A stretch of 64,000 nt of DNA from Sphingomonas cremea (GCF_021502585.1 NZ_JAKFGM010000003.1:1-64000); one strand, 5' to 3'; numbered from the stretch's first letter, positions 52,075-60,674 are shown. Program-made: numbers and translations. The notes: generated by a model from the letters alone, not told the origin.

Positions 52075-52875
52075 ATGAGCGAAGGTCTCGATCCCAGGAT
52101 GCTTCTCAGGGGCTATGCGGCCGGCATTTTCCCCATGGCCGACAGCCGCAACGCCGGCGACATATTCTGGGTCGAGCCGCGCGCTCGGGCGATCATTCCA
52201 CTGGACGGTTTCCATCTCTCGCACTCGCTGGCCAAGCGCATCCGATCCGGATGCTTCACCGTTACGCGCGACCAGGCCTTTCACGAAGTGCTGCTAGCCT
52301 GCGCCGACCGCGAAGAGACCTGGATCAACCAGGTTATCGAGCGGGCAACGCTCGGCCTCCATGCCGTAGGTCACGCCCATTCGGTCGAATGCTGGCACGA
52401 AGGACAGCTGGTAGGCGGGCTTTACGGAGTGAAACTCGGCCGGGCTTTCTTTGGCGAATCGATGTTCAGCCGGATGACCGACGCTTCGAAGGTTGCGCTG
52501 GCCTGGCTGGTTGCTCGGCTGCGCGTTGGGCAGTTCACGCTGCTCGACTGCCAGTTCATGACCCCACACCTCGCTTCACTCGGTGCGAAGACAGTCAACC
52601 GGGATCGCTATGTCGGATTGCTGTCGTCGGCCCTGTCGCCCGCGGGCGGAGCCGCCGGCGGCGCCGTTTCCACTCCCGGCGCAACGCCGTTGGCGGTGGG
52701 CGATCCGTCTCCGGAAGCGTCGCTTCCCCCTGACTTCGAGGCGCTCGACCGGCTGCTGGAAGCGGCGGGCGCCGCGGGTGCGGCAGGGCCGGCGGGCCAG
52801 ATCATCGCGCAACTCTTGGGCCAGACGTCGTACACAGAGTCCTCGACCACGTTGAGCGACGGACTTTCCTTGTAG
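52075..52875 (+). CDS. aat: Leucyl/phenylalanyl-tRNA-protein transferase
   Basis: 266 residues. Adds Leu or Phe to N-terminal Arg/Lys (N-end rule). Family motifs: LLRGYAAGIFPMADS (about 10-24), FWVEPRARAIIPL, SVECWHEGQLVGGLYGVKLGRAFFGESMFSRMTDASKVAL, and LLDCQFMTPHLASLGA. The C-terminal 90 residues are not in the E. coli protein: an Ala/Gly/Pro-rich linker then FEALDRLLEAAGAAG and AQLLGQTSYTESSTT. That tail overlaps the DUF2155 gene on the other strand by 268 bases. Confidence 0.93.
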   Translation: MSEGLDPRMLLRGYAAGIFPMADSRNAGDIFWVEPRARAIIPLDGFHLSHSLAKRIRSGCFTVTRDQAFHEVLLACADREETWINQVIERATLGLHAVGHAHSVECWHEGQLVGGLYGVKLGRAFFGESMFSRMTDASKVALAWLVARLRVGQFTLLDCQFMTPHLASLGAKTVNRDRYVGLLSSALSPAGGAAGGAVSTPGATPLAVGDPSPEASLPPDFEALDRLLEAAGAAGAAGPAGQIIAQLLGQTSYTESSTTLSDGLSL

Positions 52876-53267
52876 AGCCAGCCGGAAAAGCGGCGCACCC
52901 ATTTGCCGTCCGTGCGTCGCACGTCCATCTGGACGAAGGCCCCGGTCAGCTTTTCCGCTTCCCATGGAGCGCTGGTTTCGCAGGCGCGCAGGCGGACCGT
53001 GACGTCCTTCACGCGCATTGCCTGGCCGGGCTTCAGCGTGAGGTCGCGAACGATGCCGTTGCGCTTGTTGAGCAAGCCCAGCACCGCCACCCGCTCGGCC
53101 ATCGGAGTGACCCCCGGCTGTTCCGCCGAACCGCGGGGAACGTCGATTGTCACCACCTGGTTGCCGCCTTCGTCAGATCGCTTGAAACGGTCGCAAGCGC
53201 TCGTCAGGGCGAGAATCGCGAATGGCAAGAGGGCGAAGGCGCGAGTCACGCTTATTCGGGCTTCCAC
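52608..53267 (-). CDS. DUF2155 exported protein
   Basis: 219 residues. Signal or lipoprotein-like N terminus (ALLPFAILALTSACD), then the DUF2155 domain: AVLGLLNKRNGIVRDLTLKPGQ, RLRACETSAPWEAEKLTGAF and GWLYKESPSLN...DVWPKSC (about 59-157). A low-complexity Ala/Ser/Pro tail follows (158-219). Gene start GTG 53267 or 53249 (MTRAFALLP). The domain end and tail are antisense to the end of aat. In many alphaproteobacteria the family is near NDUFA12, as here. Function unknown. Confidence 0.83.
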   Translation of the reverse strand: MEARISVTRAFALLPFAILALTSACDRFKRSDEGGNQVVTIDVPRGSAEQPGVTPMAERVAVLGLLNKRNGIVRDLTLKPGQAMRVKDVTVRLRACETSAPWEAEKLTGAFVQMDVRRTDGKWVRRFSGWLYKESPSLNVVEDSVYDVWPKSCAMIWPAGPAAPAAPAASSSRSSASKSGGSDASGDGSPTANGVAPGVETAPPAAPPAGDRADDSNPT

Positions 53268-53635
53268 GCCTCATAGTCGCCGGTCGATGCCGGCCGGATT
53301 CCCTTGGCCGCGAGCGAGCCGCCGGGGCGGTAGGCGGCCATTGTTCCGGTAAGGTTCGGTTCCGGCGCCTGTTCGAATTTGCGCCGCGGCGGCAATGACT
53401 TGTCCGGCAAGTCGTTTATTGTCCCCCGCAACCATGCGTTCCAGCCCGGCGGCACCCGGCTGCTGTCGTTCGACCCGTCATAGATCACCCAGCGCCTGGC
53501 GGGATTCCCGCGATGCTGGAAATATATGTTGCCGGCCTCGTCGCGGCCGACTTCCTCCCCGTTGCGGCGAGAAAAGAAAGTGGTGCCCCAGGAGGCCCCG
53601 TTCCACCAGGTGAAGGCGTTTGCGAACATTCCCAT
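53252..53635 (-). CDS. NDUFA12-family accessory protein of NADH:quinone oxidoreductase
   Basis: 127 residues. Family motifs: FTWWNGASWGTTFFSRRNGEEVGRDEAGN, YFQHRGNPARRWVIYDG and VPPGWNAWLRGTINDLP. The mitochondrial homologue is an assembly/accessory subunit of complex I; in alphaproteobacteria it is a small stand-alone protein. Overlaps the DUF2155 gene by 16 bases, a conserved neighbour pair in this group. Confidence 0.95.
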   Translation of the reverse strand: MGMFANAFTWWNGASWGTTFFSRRNGEEVGRDEAGNIYFQHRGNPARRWVIYDGSNDSSRVPPGWNAWLRGTINDLPDKSLPPRRKFEQAPEPNLTGTMAAYRPGGSLAAKGIRPASTGDYEAWKPE

Positions 53636-53742
53636 AGGCGAGCGCCTTTGCCCCGTTACGCGTGGCTAGGCAAGCGCGATGCTAGCTTGCCTGGAGGGCG
53701 AGCCTTGCCTCGCGCTCGGCCGCGGCTTGTCCGGGAGGCAAG

Positions 53743-54219
53743 CTATTCCGGGGAACTCCATTTGACCTTGTCTCCGGCCTTGATGCCTAACTCAAGCGTT
53801 CGGCCGCCGGCGATTTCCAGCACGGCCATGACCGGTTCGTTGGAATATACCGGCTGCAGCGAAAGCGGCACGGTATTCGCTTCGATATTGGCAATTGTGC
53901 CATCGGCGCGGACGAAGATCATGTCGAGCGGGATGAGCGTATTCTTCATCCAGAAGCTCGCATATTGCGGCGCATCGAAGGGGAAGATCATGCCTCGGTC
54001 CGGCGACAGGCTGGCGCGATTCATGAGCCCCGTTTGTTGTTCGCCTGGCGTCCGCGCAACTTCGACCGTGAAGCGATGCTCGCGATTCCCCGAAGATATG
54101 GTCAGCGGGACTTGATCAAGCCCGGCGGGCGATCGCCCAAGCTCTACTGCGCTCGATGTCGAAGACTGGCACGCTGCAAGCGACGCAATGATCCCCAATG
54201 CGACAGCGCGGCCGATCAG
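53743..54219 (-). CDS. DUF192 lipoprotein with unusual start codon
   Basis: About 158 residues. Lipobox SLAAC near the N terminus, then the DUF192 domain: FTVEVARTPGEQQTGLMNRASLSPDRGMIFPF (core LMNRASL), SFWMKNTLIPLDMIFVRADG, and EIAGGRTLELGIKAGDKV. The family is exported and of unknown function. No in-frame ATG or GTG gives a signal peptide. The CTG at 54219 overlaps the TGA of the cold-shock gene (CTGA) and has GAGAG upstream; it would yield MIGRAVALGIIASLAAC. A TTG at 54198 is the alternative. Coordinates of the start are therefore approximate. Confidence 0.75.
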   Translation of the reverse strand: MIGRAVALGIIASLAACQSSTSSAVELGRSPAGLDQVPLTISSGNREHRFTVEVARTPGEQQTGLMNRASLSPDRGMIFPFDAPQYASFWMKNTLIPLDMIFVRADGTIANIEANTVPLSLQPVYSNEPVMAVLEIAGGRTLELGIKAGDKVKWSSPE

Positions 54220-54806
54220 GGCTCTCGAAGTTCGACGGCTGTCAGCCCCTTGCGGCCTTCCGCGATCCGAGCCTCCAACCGCTGTCCCGGCTGAAGGTCG
54301 ACGATCTCCGACTGTCGAACAGTCTCCATGTGAACGAAGATATCCTCGCCCTCTTCCGATTCCCCCTCGCGATTGAGGAAACCGTAACCCTTCACGCGAT
54401 TGAACCACTTGACCTCCACCGGCTCATATTCGCCCGCGGCATCGGCCAAAGCCTTGCGATCCGCGCGCTCGCCCGAAGGTTGGACCGGACGGGCCGGCAT
54501 GGGCAAGGCCGTAGACAGGTCGATCGACAAAATCTTGCGCGCCTGGAATCCGCGATCCTGGTGCGCGGCAATGCATTCCACCGTCGCTCCTTCCGGAAGC
54601 GAGCGGCGGCCATGTTCCTTGAGCACGCTGAAATGGATCAGGATGTCGCCTTCGCAATCGTCCGATATCAGGAAGCCAAAACCCCGCGTCGCGTCGAACC
54701 ATTTGACTCGACCCGTACAAAGCTGACCTTCAGGAAGAATTTCTTCGGCCGTGGACATCGGATCCGGGCCTACCTCCTGAGTCGTTTCGGCACTCAAACG
54801 CTGCAC
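54216..54806 (-). CDS. Double cold-shock-domain protein
   Basis: 196 residues with two CSDs. The first has GRVKWFDATRGFGFLISDDCEGDILIHFSVL (about 32-62), the second VEVKWFNRVKGYGFLNREGESEEGEDIFVHMETV (about 131-165); KGYGF/RGFGF and IHFS/VHME are the RNP1 and RNP2 motifs. An Ala/Pro linker joins them. Such tandem CSD proteins are typical of alphaproteobacteria and bind RNA. The start is GTG 54806 (AAGGAA upstream) or ATG 54758. Confidence 0.9.
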   Translation of the reverse strand: MQRLSAETTQEVGPDPMSTAEEILPEGQLCTGRVKWFDATRGFGFLISDDCEGDILIHFSVLKEHGRRSLPEGATVECIAAHQDRGFQARKILSIDLSTALPMPARPVQPSGERADRKALADAAGEYEPVEVKWFNRVKGYGFLNREGESEEGEDIFVHMETVRQSEIVDLQPGQRLEARIAEGRKGLTAVELREP

Positions 54807-54858
54807 GGCAATTCCTTACCACGGACAATTGTGTCGGGGAACCGACATAAGCGTTAAT

Positions 54859-55413
54859 TTAACGCAGCTTTGCCAAGGCTTCGAAATCGGGATTTTCCCC
54901 GGGATTCAAATCGATAATTGCCCTAGCTACGCCATATCCGTGACCAGCGCGGATCATCGCAGCCATCTCTCGCTCGCGGCGGCGTGGGTCAGGCCGTACT
55001 GACGCGAATGGGCCGATCGACCTTCGACGGGCAAAACGCAAAGCAGATTCGACTGCCTCCGCCTCGACCAGTTCCCGCGCTTCGCCCGCCTCCTCTTCGG
55101 CAATGCCGGCTAGGCTGAGGGCCTGTCGAATGCGGCGCCCGCCATAGCCTCGGCCCGTCAGCGAACGGGCTTTCGATAAGGCGTAGGCGCGATCGTCGAT
55201 GTAGCCGAGCTCAACCAACCGGTCGGCAAGTGCGTCTAGGGGCGGCTCGCCGTCGCCATCCCAGCCCCGCTCATGCAGTTTGCGCTTGAGATAAGAGATG
55301 AGCTTGGACCGGCTAGTTGCAAACCTGCCGACATAAGCGATCGCCAGCTCATTCAGCCTGGCTGCATCGAGCGGAGGTCGCGGTTTACGGGGATAACTGG
55401 CGCTCATGGCCAT
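54859..55413 (-). CDS. recX: RecX-family regulator of RecA
   Basis: About 184 residues. Three-helix repeats of the family: LNELAIAYVGRFATSRSKLISYLKRKL, DRLVELGYIDDRAYALSKARSLTGRGYGGRRI and MIRAGHGYGVARAIIDLNPGE. Modulates RecA filaments. The frame reaches 55548, but the ATG at 55413 or 55407 gives the family N terminus (MSASYPRKPRPPLDAARLNEL). recA is not nearby. Head-to-head with the acyl-AMP ligase gene. Confidence 0.88.
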   Translation of the reverse strand: MAMSASYPRKPRPPLDAARLNELAIAYVGRFATSRSKLISYLKRKLHERGWDGDGEPPLDALADRLVELGYIDDRAYALSKARSLTGRGYGGRRIRQALSLAGIAEEEAGEARELVEAEAVESALRFARRRSIGPFASVRPDPRRREREMAAMIRAGHGYGVARAIIDLNPGENPDFEALAKLR

Positions 55414-55489
55414 GTTTGTGCCACACTCCGTCACCATCAGGCAAAAAGGCCCGTACCTAGACGGGTCCGCCGGCGCGCATGCCGGGAAT

Positions 55490-57280
55490 ATGGGATCATT
55501 GGACAGGATTTGCCGCGTGCTCGACCGTACCGACAGGATCGACACCACCCTGACGTTCGACGGCTATACGCCGACGGCCGACCGACTGGAGCGGCGTATC
55601 GCCGATTTCCCGACGCTCGGCGACGCGCTCGATTATGCCGCCAAGGGCAGTCGTGGGATGAATTTTCACGATGCTCGCGGGACATTGGTGCGTGCCTATC
55701 CTTATGCCGAGCTTCGGGAGGATGCGCTTCGTCACGCCCACCGCTTCCAGGCGCTTGGCCTCGAAAAGGGCGACCGTATTGCGCTGGTCGCGGAAACCGG
55801 GCCCGAATTCGCCGCCTGCTTCTTCGGGGCAATCTATGCCGCGCTGTGGCCCGTACCGCTGCCCCTGCCGACCAGCTTCGGCGGACGTGACGCTTATGTC
55901 GATCAATTGGAAGTGATGCTGACGAGCAGCGACCCGAAGCTGTTTCTCTATCCCTCCGAATTGACCGATTTCGCCAATGCCGCTGCCGAACGGCGCGCCG
56001 TCACGGCACGGGATTGGGAAAGTCTCCAGGCCATTGAGCCAACGCCTGGCACACTGCCGACCGCAGGTGAGCATGAGATTGCCTACCTTCAGTATAGTTC
56101 CGGTTCGACCCGCTTCCCGCATGGCGTGGCGGTGACGCATCGGGCACTTCTCGATAATCTTCGTGCACACGGCATCAGCACCGAAATCCAGCCGACCGAC
56201 CGCTGCATCAGCTGGCTGCCCTGGTATCACGACATGGGCCTGGTCGGCTGCATGCTTTCGCCGCTCGCACTGCAGGTTTCGGTCGACTATCTGAAGACCG
56301 AAGATTTCGCGCGCCGCCCGCTGGCCTGGCTCGACCTAATCAGCCGCAACCCCGGCACCAGCCTCTCTTATTCGCCTACTTTCGGCTATGACATTTGCTC
56401 GCGGCGCATGTCGTCTCAGACCCGCGCCGCCGATCGTTTCGACCTGTCGCGCTGGCGGCTTGCCGGCAACGGAGCCGACATGATCCGTCCGGACGTGATG
56501 CAGGCATTCGTCGACAGCTTCGCCGACGCCGGGTTCAAGGCTTCCGCCTTCTGCCCAAGCTACGGATTGGCCGAAGCCACATTAGCCGTGTCGATCATGC
56601 CGCCGGGCGAGGGCATTCGCCTTGAACTGGTGGAGGAAAGCGAACTGTCGGGCGTTGGCACGCCGGCACAGGAACGCCCGCGCCGCTACCGCGCGATCGT
56701 CAATTGCGGCAAGCCGGTCGAGGGCATGGAGATCGAGATCCGCAGTGCCGATGGAAATCAGCTCGCCGATCGCTCGATCGGAAAGGTCTGGGTCCGCGGA
56801 TCGAGCGTGATGGTCGGCTATTTCCGCGATCCGGAGTCGACCGAGGCGTGCATGAAGGACGGTTGGCTGGACACCGGCGACATGGGCTACATGTCGGGCG
56901 GCTACATCTTCATCGTCGGCCGCGCCAAGGACATGATCATTATCAACGGCAAGAACCACTGGCCGCAGGATATCGAATGGGCAGTCGAGCAGCTGCCTGG
57001 CTTCAAGTCCGGCGACATCGCCGCCTTCGCCATCACCGGTCCGAGTGGAGAGGAAACTCCTGCAGTCCTGGTCCATTGCCGGGTCAGCGATCCCGAGGAG
57101 CGCGGCAAGCTACGCGACGACATCCGCGAACGAGTCCGCGCGATCACTGGTATTTCGCCTGTGGTGGAGCTGATCCCGCCGCGGACCCTGCCTCGCACGA
57201 GCTCGGGCAAGCTGTCGCGGACCAAGGCGCGTAACCTCTACCTGTCGGGTGAGATCCAACCCTACGATATAGCGGCTTGA
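55490..57280 (+). CDS. Fatty acyl-AMP ligase (FAAL)
   Basis: 596 residues. Adenylate-forming enzyme of the FAAL type: the P-loop YLQYSSGSTRFPHGVAVTH, SWLPWYHDMGLVGCMLSPLA (FAAL-specific), YGLAEATLAVS and LDTGDMGYMSGG, with GKNHWPQDIEWAVE. FAALs activate fatty acids for transfer to acyl carrier or polyketide proteins, not to CoA. No carrier protein gene follows directly. The ATG at 55490 is favoured, although the binding site is weak (GGGA); the frame can start at 55406. Confidence 0.9.
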   Translation: MGSLDRICRVLDRTDRIDTTLTFDGYTPTADRLERRIADFPTLGDALDYAAKGSRGMNFHDARGTLVRAYPYAELREDALRHAHRFQALGLEKGDRIALVAETGPEFAACFFGAIYAALWPVPLPLPTSFGGRDAYVDQLEVMLTSSDPKLFLYPSELTDFANAAAERRAVTARDWESLQAIEPTPGTLPTAGEHEIAYLQYSSGSTRFPHGVAVTHRALLDNLRAHGISTEIQPTDRCISWLPWYHDMGLVGCMLSPLALQVSVDYLKTEDFARRPLAWLDLISRNPGTSLSYSPTFGYDICSRRMSSQTRAADRFDLSRWRLAGNGADMIRPDVMQAFVDSFADAGFKASAFCPSYGLAEATLAVSIMPPGEGIRLELVEESELSGVGTPAQERPRRYRAIVNCGKPVEGMEIEIRSADGNQLADRSIGKVWVRGSSVMVGYFRDPESTEACMKDGWLDTGDMGYMSGGYIFIVGRAKDMIIINGKNHWPQDIEWAVEQLPGFKSGDIAAFAITGPSGEETPAVLVHCRVSDPEERGKLRDDIRERVRAITGISPVVELIPPRTLPRTSSGKLSRTKARNLYLSGEIQPYDIAA

Positions 57281-57373
57281 GCTCCCGAGCGCCGCGCGGC
57301 GATTGCGGAGCGATCGCTAGCAGCGCGAAGAGTGAGCGAAAGCCGGCCGAACACCGGCCTCAGTCTGAATGGA

Positions 57374-57403
57374 TCGACGTCACGGGTTTTACTCCCGTGA
57401 CGG
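57374..57403. repeat. Hairpin repeat, copy 1, upstream of tRNA-Trp
   Basis: TCGACGTCACGGG-TTTTACT-CCCGTGACGG. The stem GTCACGGG (57379-57386) pairs with CCCGTGAC (57394-57401) around a 7-base loop. It is identical to the copy at 57609-57638 except for one loop base. The two flank tRNA-Trp at similar distances. Confidence 0.85.
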
Positions 57404-57447
57404 CCCTTGCGTGAACCGCTTGGCGAGGCTACTTCGCCCGCCGGCCT

Positions 57448-57523
57448 AGGGGTATAGCTCAGTTGGTAGAGCATCGGTCTCCAAAACCGAGGGTCGTGGG
57501 TTCGAGTCCCCCTGCCCCTGCCA
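57448..57523 (+). tRNA. tRNA-Trp (anticodon CCA)
   Basis: 76 nt. Acceptor AGGGGTA/TGCCCCT, D-arm GCTC/GAGC, anticodon stem TCGGT/ACCGA with loop CTCCAAA (anticodon CCA), encoded CCA end. The T-arm GTGGG/CCCCC has a T50-C64 mismatch. Followed by secE and nusG, as in many bacteria. Confidence 0.96.
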
Positions 57524-57538
57524 GGCCGTAGCAAGGCG

Positions 57539-57607
57539 CGTTGCGGAGCAACGTCGTCGGTCCGCGAAGCGGATGCGGAGCCGCCCGGCCGGGCTCGCGC
57601 AGCGAGC
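57539..57607. repeat. Cluster of short triloop hairpins after tRNA-Trp
   Basis: Three perfect small hairpins lie in 69 bases: CGTTGC-GGA-GCAACG (57539-57553), TCCGC-GAA-GCGGA (57561-57573) and GCTCGC-GCA-GCGAGC (57593-57607). A similar one (GATTGC-GGA-GCGATC) is at 57301-57315 before the tRNA. The 3-base loops are all purine-rich. Confidence 0.7.
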
Positions 57608-57608
57608 T

Positions 57609-57638
57609 TCGACGTCACGGGATTTACTCCCGTGACGG
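57609..57638. repeat. Hairpin repeat, copy 2, downstream of tRNA-Trp
   Basis: Second copy of the 57374-57403 element: stem GTCACGGG (57614-57621)/CCCGTGAC (57629-57636), loop ATTTACT. Between tRNA-Trp and secE. Confidence 0.85.
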
Positions 57639-57720
57639 GGTGCGCTAATCGCTCCCTCGTTCGAGGTCCGGCGGGGATGCCCGCGGACCTCGTTTTTCTA
57701 TCCGTTGGAAGGCACGAGCA

Positions 57721-57918
57721 GTGGCAAAGGTTACACCCGGCGAATTCATCCGGCAGGTGCGCGCCGAAGGCAGCAAGGTTGTATGGCCGTCGATGAAGGA
57801 AACGCGCACCACTGCGATCATGGTGCTGATCATGACTGCGATGCTGGCCATCTTCTTCTTCGGGGTCGATTCGGCTTTCAGCGCGATCGTCAAATTCCTG
57901 CTCGGCCTGCTCGGCTAA
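57721..57918 (+). CDS. secE: Preprotein translocase subunit SecE
   Basis: 65 residues, single-helix SecE: FIRQVRAEGSKVVWPSMKETRTTAIMV (core VWPS), then the membrane helix and GVDSAFSAIVKFLLGLLG. Part of the SecYEG channel. Starts at GTG 57721 with GGAAGG upstream; nusG begins 19 bases after its stop. Confidence 0.96.
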   Translation: MAKVTPGEFIRQVRAEGSKVVWPSMKETRTTAIMVLIMTAMLAIFFFGVDSAFSAIVKFLLGLLG

Positions 57919-57937
57919 GATTTTTCAAGGTAAGCCC

Positions 57938-58474
57938 ATGTCCCGCTGGTACATCATCCACGCTTATTCCGGTTTCGAGAACAAGGTCCGCGACGCTATC
58001 TTGAGCGAGGCGAGGCGCCTCGGGCTCGAGCAGCTGGTCGAGCAAGTAGAGGTCCCGACCGAAACCGTCACCGAGATCAAGCGCGGCAAGAAGGTCCAGG
58101 CCGAACGCAAGTTCATGCCGGGCTACGTCCTCGCCAAGCTGGCGTTGAACGACGACGTCTATCACCTGGTGAAGAATACGCCGAAGGTGACGGGTTTCCT
58201 CGGTCCCAACGGCAAGCCGCAGGCGATCCCCGACGCGCAGGCGCATCGCATGCTCGACACCAAGGAAGAGGCTGCGGCAGCGCCCAAGACCAAGGTCAAG
58301 GTCGACTATGAGATTGGCGATGCAGTGAAGGTCCTGGACGGTCCCTTCGCGTCGTTCAACGGCGTCGTCGAGGAACTCGATTTCGACCGCAGCCGGGTCA
58401 AGGTCAGCGTCTCGATCTTCGGTCGCGCCACCCCGGTCGAGCTGGAATTCGAACAGGTCGAACGGGTCAAGTAA
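57938..58474 (+). CDS. nusG: Transcription termination/antitermination factor NusG
   Basis: 178 residues. NGN domain (WYIIHAYSGFENKVRDAI, FMPGYVLAKLALND, NTPKVTGFLG) and KOW domain (GDAVKVLDGPFASFNGVVEELDFDRSRVKVSVSIFGRATPVELEF, core VLDGPFASF). Regulates elongation, Rho termination and coupling. A strong terminator follows; ribosomal protein genes (rplKA), often next, are absent. Confidence 0.97.
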   Translation: MSRWYIIHAYSGFENKVRDAILSEARRLGLEQLVEQVEVPTETVTEIKRGKKVQAERKFMPGYVLAKLALNDDVYHLVKNTPKVTGFLGPNGKPQAIPDAQAHRMLDTKEEAAAAPKTKVKVDYEIGDAVKVLDGPFASFNGVVEELDFDRSRVKVSVSIFGRATPVELEFEQVERVK

Positions 58475-58500
58475 CCCTCAACTTTCCGACATTTTCACAA

Positions 58501-58529
58501 AGGGCCGGTGCGTTGCGCCGGCCCTTTTT
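58501..58529 (+). terminator. Rho-independent terminator of secE-nusG
   Basis: GGGCCGG (58502-58508) pairs with CCGGCCC (58518-58524), followed by TTTTTC; 27 bases after the nusG stop. Confidence 0.9.
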
Positions 58530-58574
58530 CGTTGCGCGTCACCAAAATCGCTTGCCTTTCGATCGCAATTTAAA

Positions 58575-58592
58575 TAACTGACCGGTCAGTTA
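58575..58592. promoter_or_regulatory. 18-bp perfect palindrome, TetR operator of the efflux operon
   Basis: TAACTGACCGGTCAGTTA is its own reverse complement. It ends 10 bases before the GTG start of the TetR gene, the position expected for an autoregulatory operator. Confidence 0.85.
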
Positions 58593-58602
58593 GGAATGAA
58601 TC

Positions 58603-59232
58603 GTGCAATCACCTCGATGGCAAAGAAGGGCAGAAGACCGTCCGCGCGAGATTTGCGCGGCGGCCCTTGATGTATTCACGGAAAAAGGGTTCGCGGCCGC
58701 CCGGCTCGACGAAATCGCAAAGCGTGCCGGCGTGTCGAAGGGCACTCTCTATCTCTATTTCAAGGACAAGGAAGATCTGTTCCGGGCTGTCGTGCGCGAC
58801 ACTGTCGCGCCCAATGTCGGTGCGTTGCGCGACGCGGCGATGGCCTCCGAACTGCCGTTCGCGGCGGTCGCCAATATGTTTCTTTCCCGCTTCGCCGATC
58901 TCGCCCAGCGCCTTCCCGTCGGGGCGGTCGCCAAGATGGTGATCGGCGAATCCGGCAATTTTCCCGAACTGGCCAAGGTCTGGCACGACCAGGTCGCAGG
59001 CCCCTCGATTGGCCTGCTGGCCGGACTGATCGAGAAGGCACAGGCGAAAGGCGAGGTCCGCGCCGGCGACCCGCGCCTGCATGCCTTTACCCTGATGGGA
59101 CCGATGCTGATGGGCGTGATCTGGCGGGAGATACTGCAACCCGTTGGAGGCGCGCCGCTGGATATCGAGGCCCTTGCCCGGCAACATTCCCAAACGGTGC
59201 TTACCGGACTCCTGGCGGAGTCGGAGCAGTGA
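58603..59232 (+). CDS. TetR/AcrR-family repressor
   Basis: 209 residues. The N-terminal helix-turn-helix spans about 13-60 ([43 protein letters not shown]). The ligand domain fills the rest. It starts at GTG 58603. Overlaps the outer-membrane gene by 4 bases and heads the efflux operon. The palindrome just upstream is its likely operator; an unknown toxic ligand probably induces. Confidence 0.92.
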   Translation: MQSPRWQRRAEDRPREICAAALDVFTEKGFAAARLDEIAKRAGVSKGTLYLYFKDKEDLFRAVVRDTVAPNVGALRDAAMASELPFAAVANMFLSRFADLAQRLPVGAVAKMVIGESGNFPELAKVWHDQVAGPSIGLLAGLIEKAQAKGEVRAGDPRLHAFTLMGPMLMGVIWREILQPVGGAPLDIEALARQHSQTVLTGLLAESEQ

Positions 59233-60674
59233 AATCGAAGATCGCCTTGCTCTCCGCCTTGCTCGTGGGATGCACGACCGTTGGTCCTGACTATAGGCAG
59301 CCCGACGTCGCAGTCCCTGGGCAATATCTGGAATCGAACAGCGAATCTGGTGCATCCGATACCGCCCTTACCAATTGGTGGCTCTCTTTCGGCGATCCTA
59401 AGCTCAGCAGCCTCGTCGAGCGGGCACTTTCCCAAAACCTCGATATCGAAGCCGCGGCCGCGAGGATTCGTGAGGTGCGCGCGCTCGAGGCGGTGGCCGG
59501 AGCCGGTGCTTCGCCACAGGTTGCGGCGGAGGGATCGATCACGCGCCAGCGGATCAGCGAGCACGCGATTCCAGCTCCTCCTGGTGGAGGTGCACCCGGC
59601 GGCGGCACCAGCGGCTTCGCCCTACCCGGGGAATCCTTCACCACCTGGCGGATCGGGTTCGACGCATCCTGGGAAATCGACCTGTTCGGCCGCAACCGGC
59701 GCGAGCGCGAGGCAGCAGCCGCCCGAACCGGCGAAGCAATCTGGAACCGGCACGATTCGGAAGTGACGGTCGCGGCGGAGGTTGCCAGCGCCTACCTCAG
59801 GCTGCGAACGCTACAGGCAAGGATTGCCAATGCCGAGGCGGAGCTGGAGCGGCAATTACGCTTCGAACAGCTCGTCGGTGCGCGCACGCGCGGCGGGCTG
59901 GTGACCGGCCAGGACCTTGAGCAGCAGCGTGCCGAACGAGCCGCCGCCGCCGCGGCGATCCCATCGCTGCAGGCTGAGGCCAAGGCAGAAATCCATGCAT
60001 TGGGGGTCCTTACCGGGACGACCCCCGACGCGCTTACGGCCGATCTTTCCGCACCGGCGGCACTGCCATCCTCTCCGCCTGTTCCCGCGGGCCTCCCGTC
60101 GGACCTACTTCGACGCCGTCCGGACATCCGTGCCGCCGAACGAGAGCTCGCGGCGGCGACCGCCGACATTGGTGTCGCCACCGCCGACCTCTATCCGCGA
60201 TTTTCACTAACCGCCGCGCCGGCACTGGTCAGCACCGCCCTTGGATCCCTGCTCGCATGGGGCAGCCGAAGCTTCAGCGCGGGCGGTGCCATCGACTGGC
60301 CGCTGTTCGACGGTGGACGCAGGCGCGCGAACGTCGAAGTCCGCAATGCGCGGCAGGAACAGGCGCTCATCGCCTATCGCAAGGCGGTACTGACCGCGCT
60401 GCAGGACGTGGAGGATGCTCTCAGCCTTACGGACGGCGACCGCAACCAACTCGCGCGCCTGGAAGAGGCACTGGCAACCGCCACCCGGGCCGAGGAGATC
60501 GCCCGCGCCCGCTATCGCGGCGGGCTCGTCACCTATTCGGACGTGCTGGTTGCCCAGGCCCGCCGCATCGCATTGGAGGAACAAGTGATCGAAACCCGAG
60601 GCGCGCTGGCGCGCGACAATGTGGCGCTGGTGAAGGCGCTGGGCGGCGGTTGGCAGGAAGGGGCAGCGCAATGA
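59229..60674 (+). CDS. NodT-family outer-membrane efflux lipoprotein
   Basis: 481 residues. Lipoprotein signal ending LLVGC (Cys about 15), [11 protein letters not shown] start as in OprM/NodT, then two long repeated coiled-coil regions ([37 protein letters not shown]). Forms the outer-membrane channel. Overlaps its neighbours by 4 bases on both sides. Confidence 0.93.
   Translation: MKSKIALLSALLVGCTTVGPDYRQPDVAVPGQYLESNSESGASDTALTNWWLSFGDPKLSSLVERALSQNLDIEAAAARIREVRALEAVAGAGASPQVAAEGSITRQRISEHAIPAPPGGGAPGGGTSGFALPGESFTTWRIGFDASWEIDLFGRNRREREAAAARTGEAIWNRHDSEVTVAAEVASAYLRLRTLQARIANAEAELERQLRFEQLVGARTRGGLVTGQDLEQQRAERAAAAAAIPSLQAEAKAEIHALGVLTGTTPDALTADLSAPAALPSSPPVPAGLPSDLLRRRPDIRAAERELAAATADIGVATADLYPRFSLTAAPALVSTALGSLLAWGSRSFSAGGAIDWPLFDGGRRRANVEVRNARQEQALIAYRKAVLTALQDVEDALSLTDGDRNQLARLEEALATATRAEEIARARYRGGLVTYSDVLVAQARRIALEEQVIETRGALARDNVALVKALGGGWQEGAAQ

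Noticed and set aside
54198-54857. 219-codon plus-strand frame opposite the double cold-shock gene
   Set aside because: The minus-strand protein has two complete cold-shock domains; the plus frame has none.
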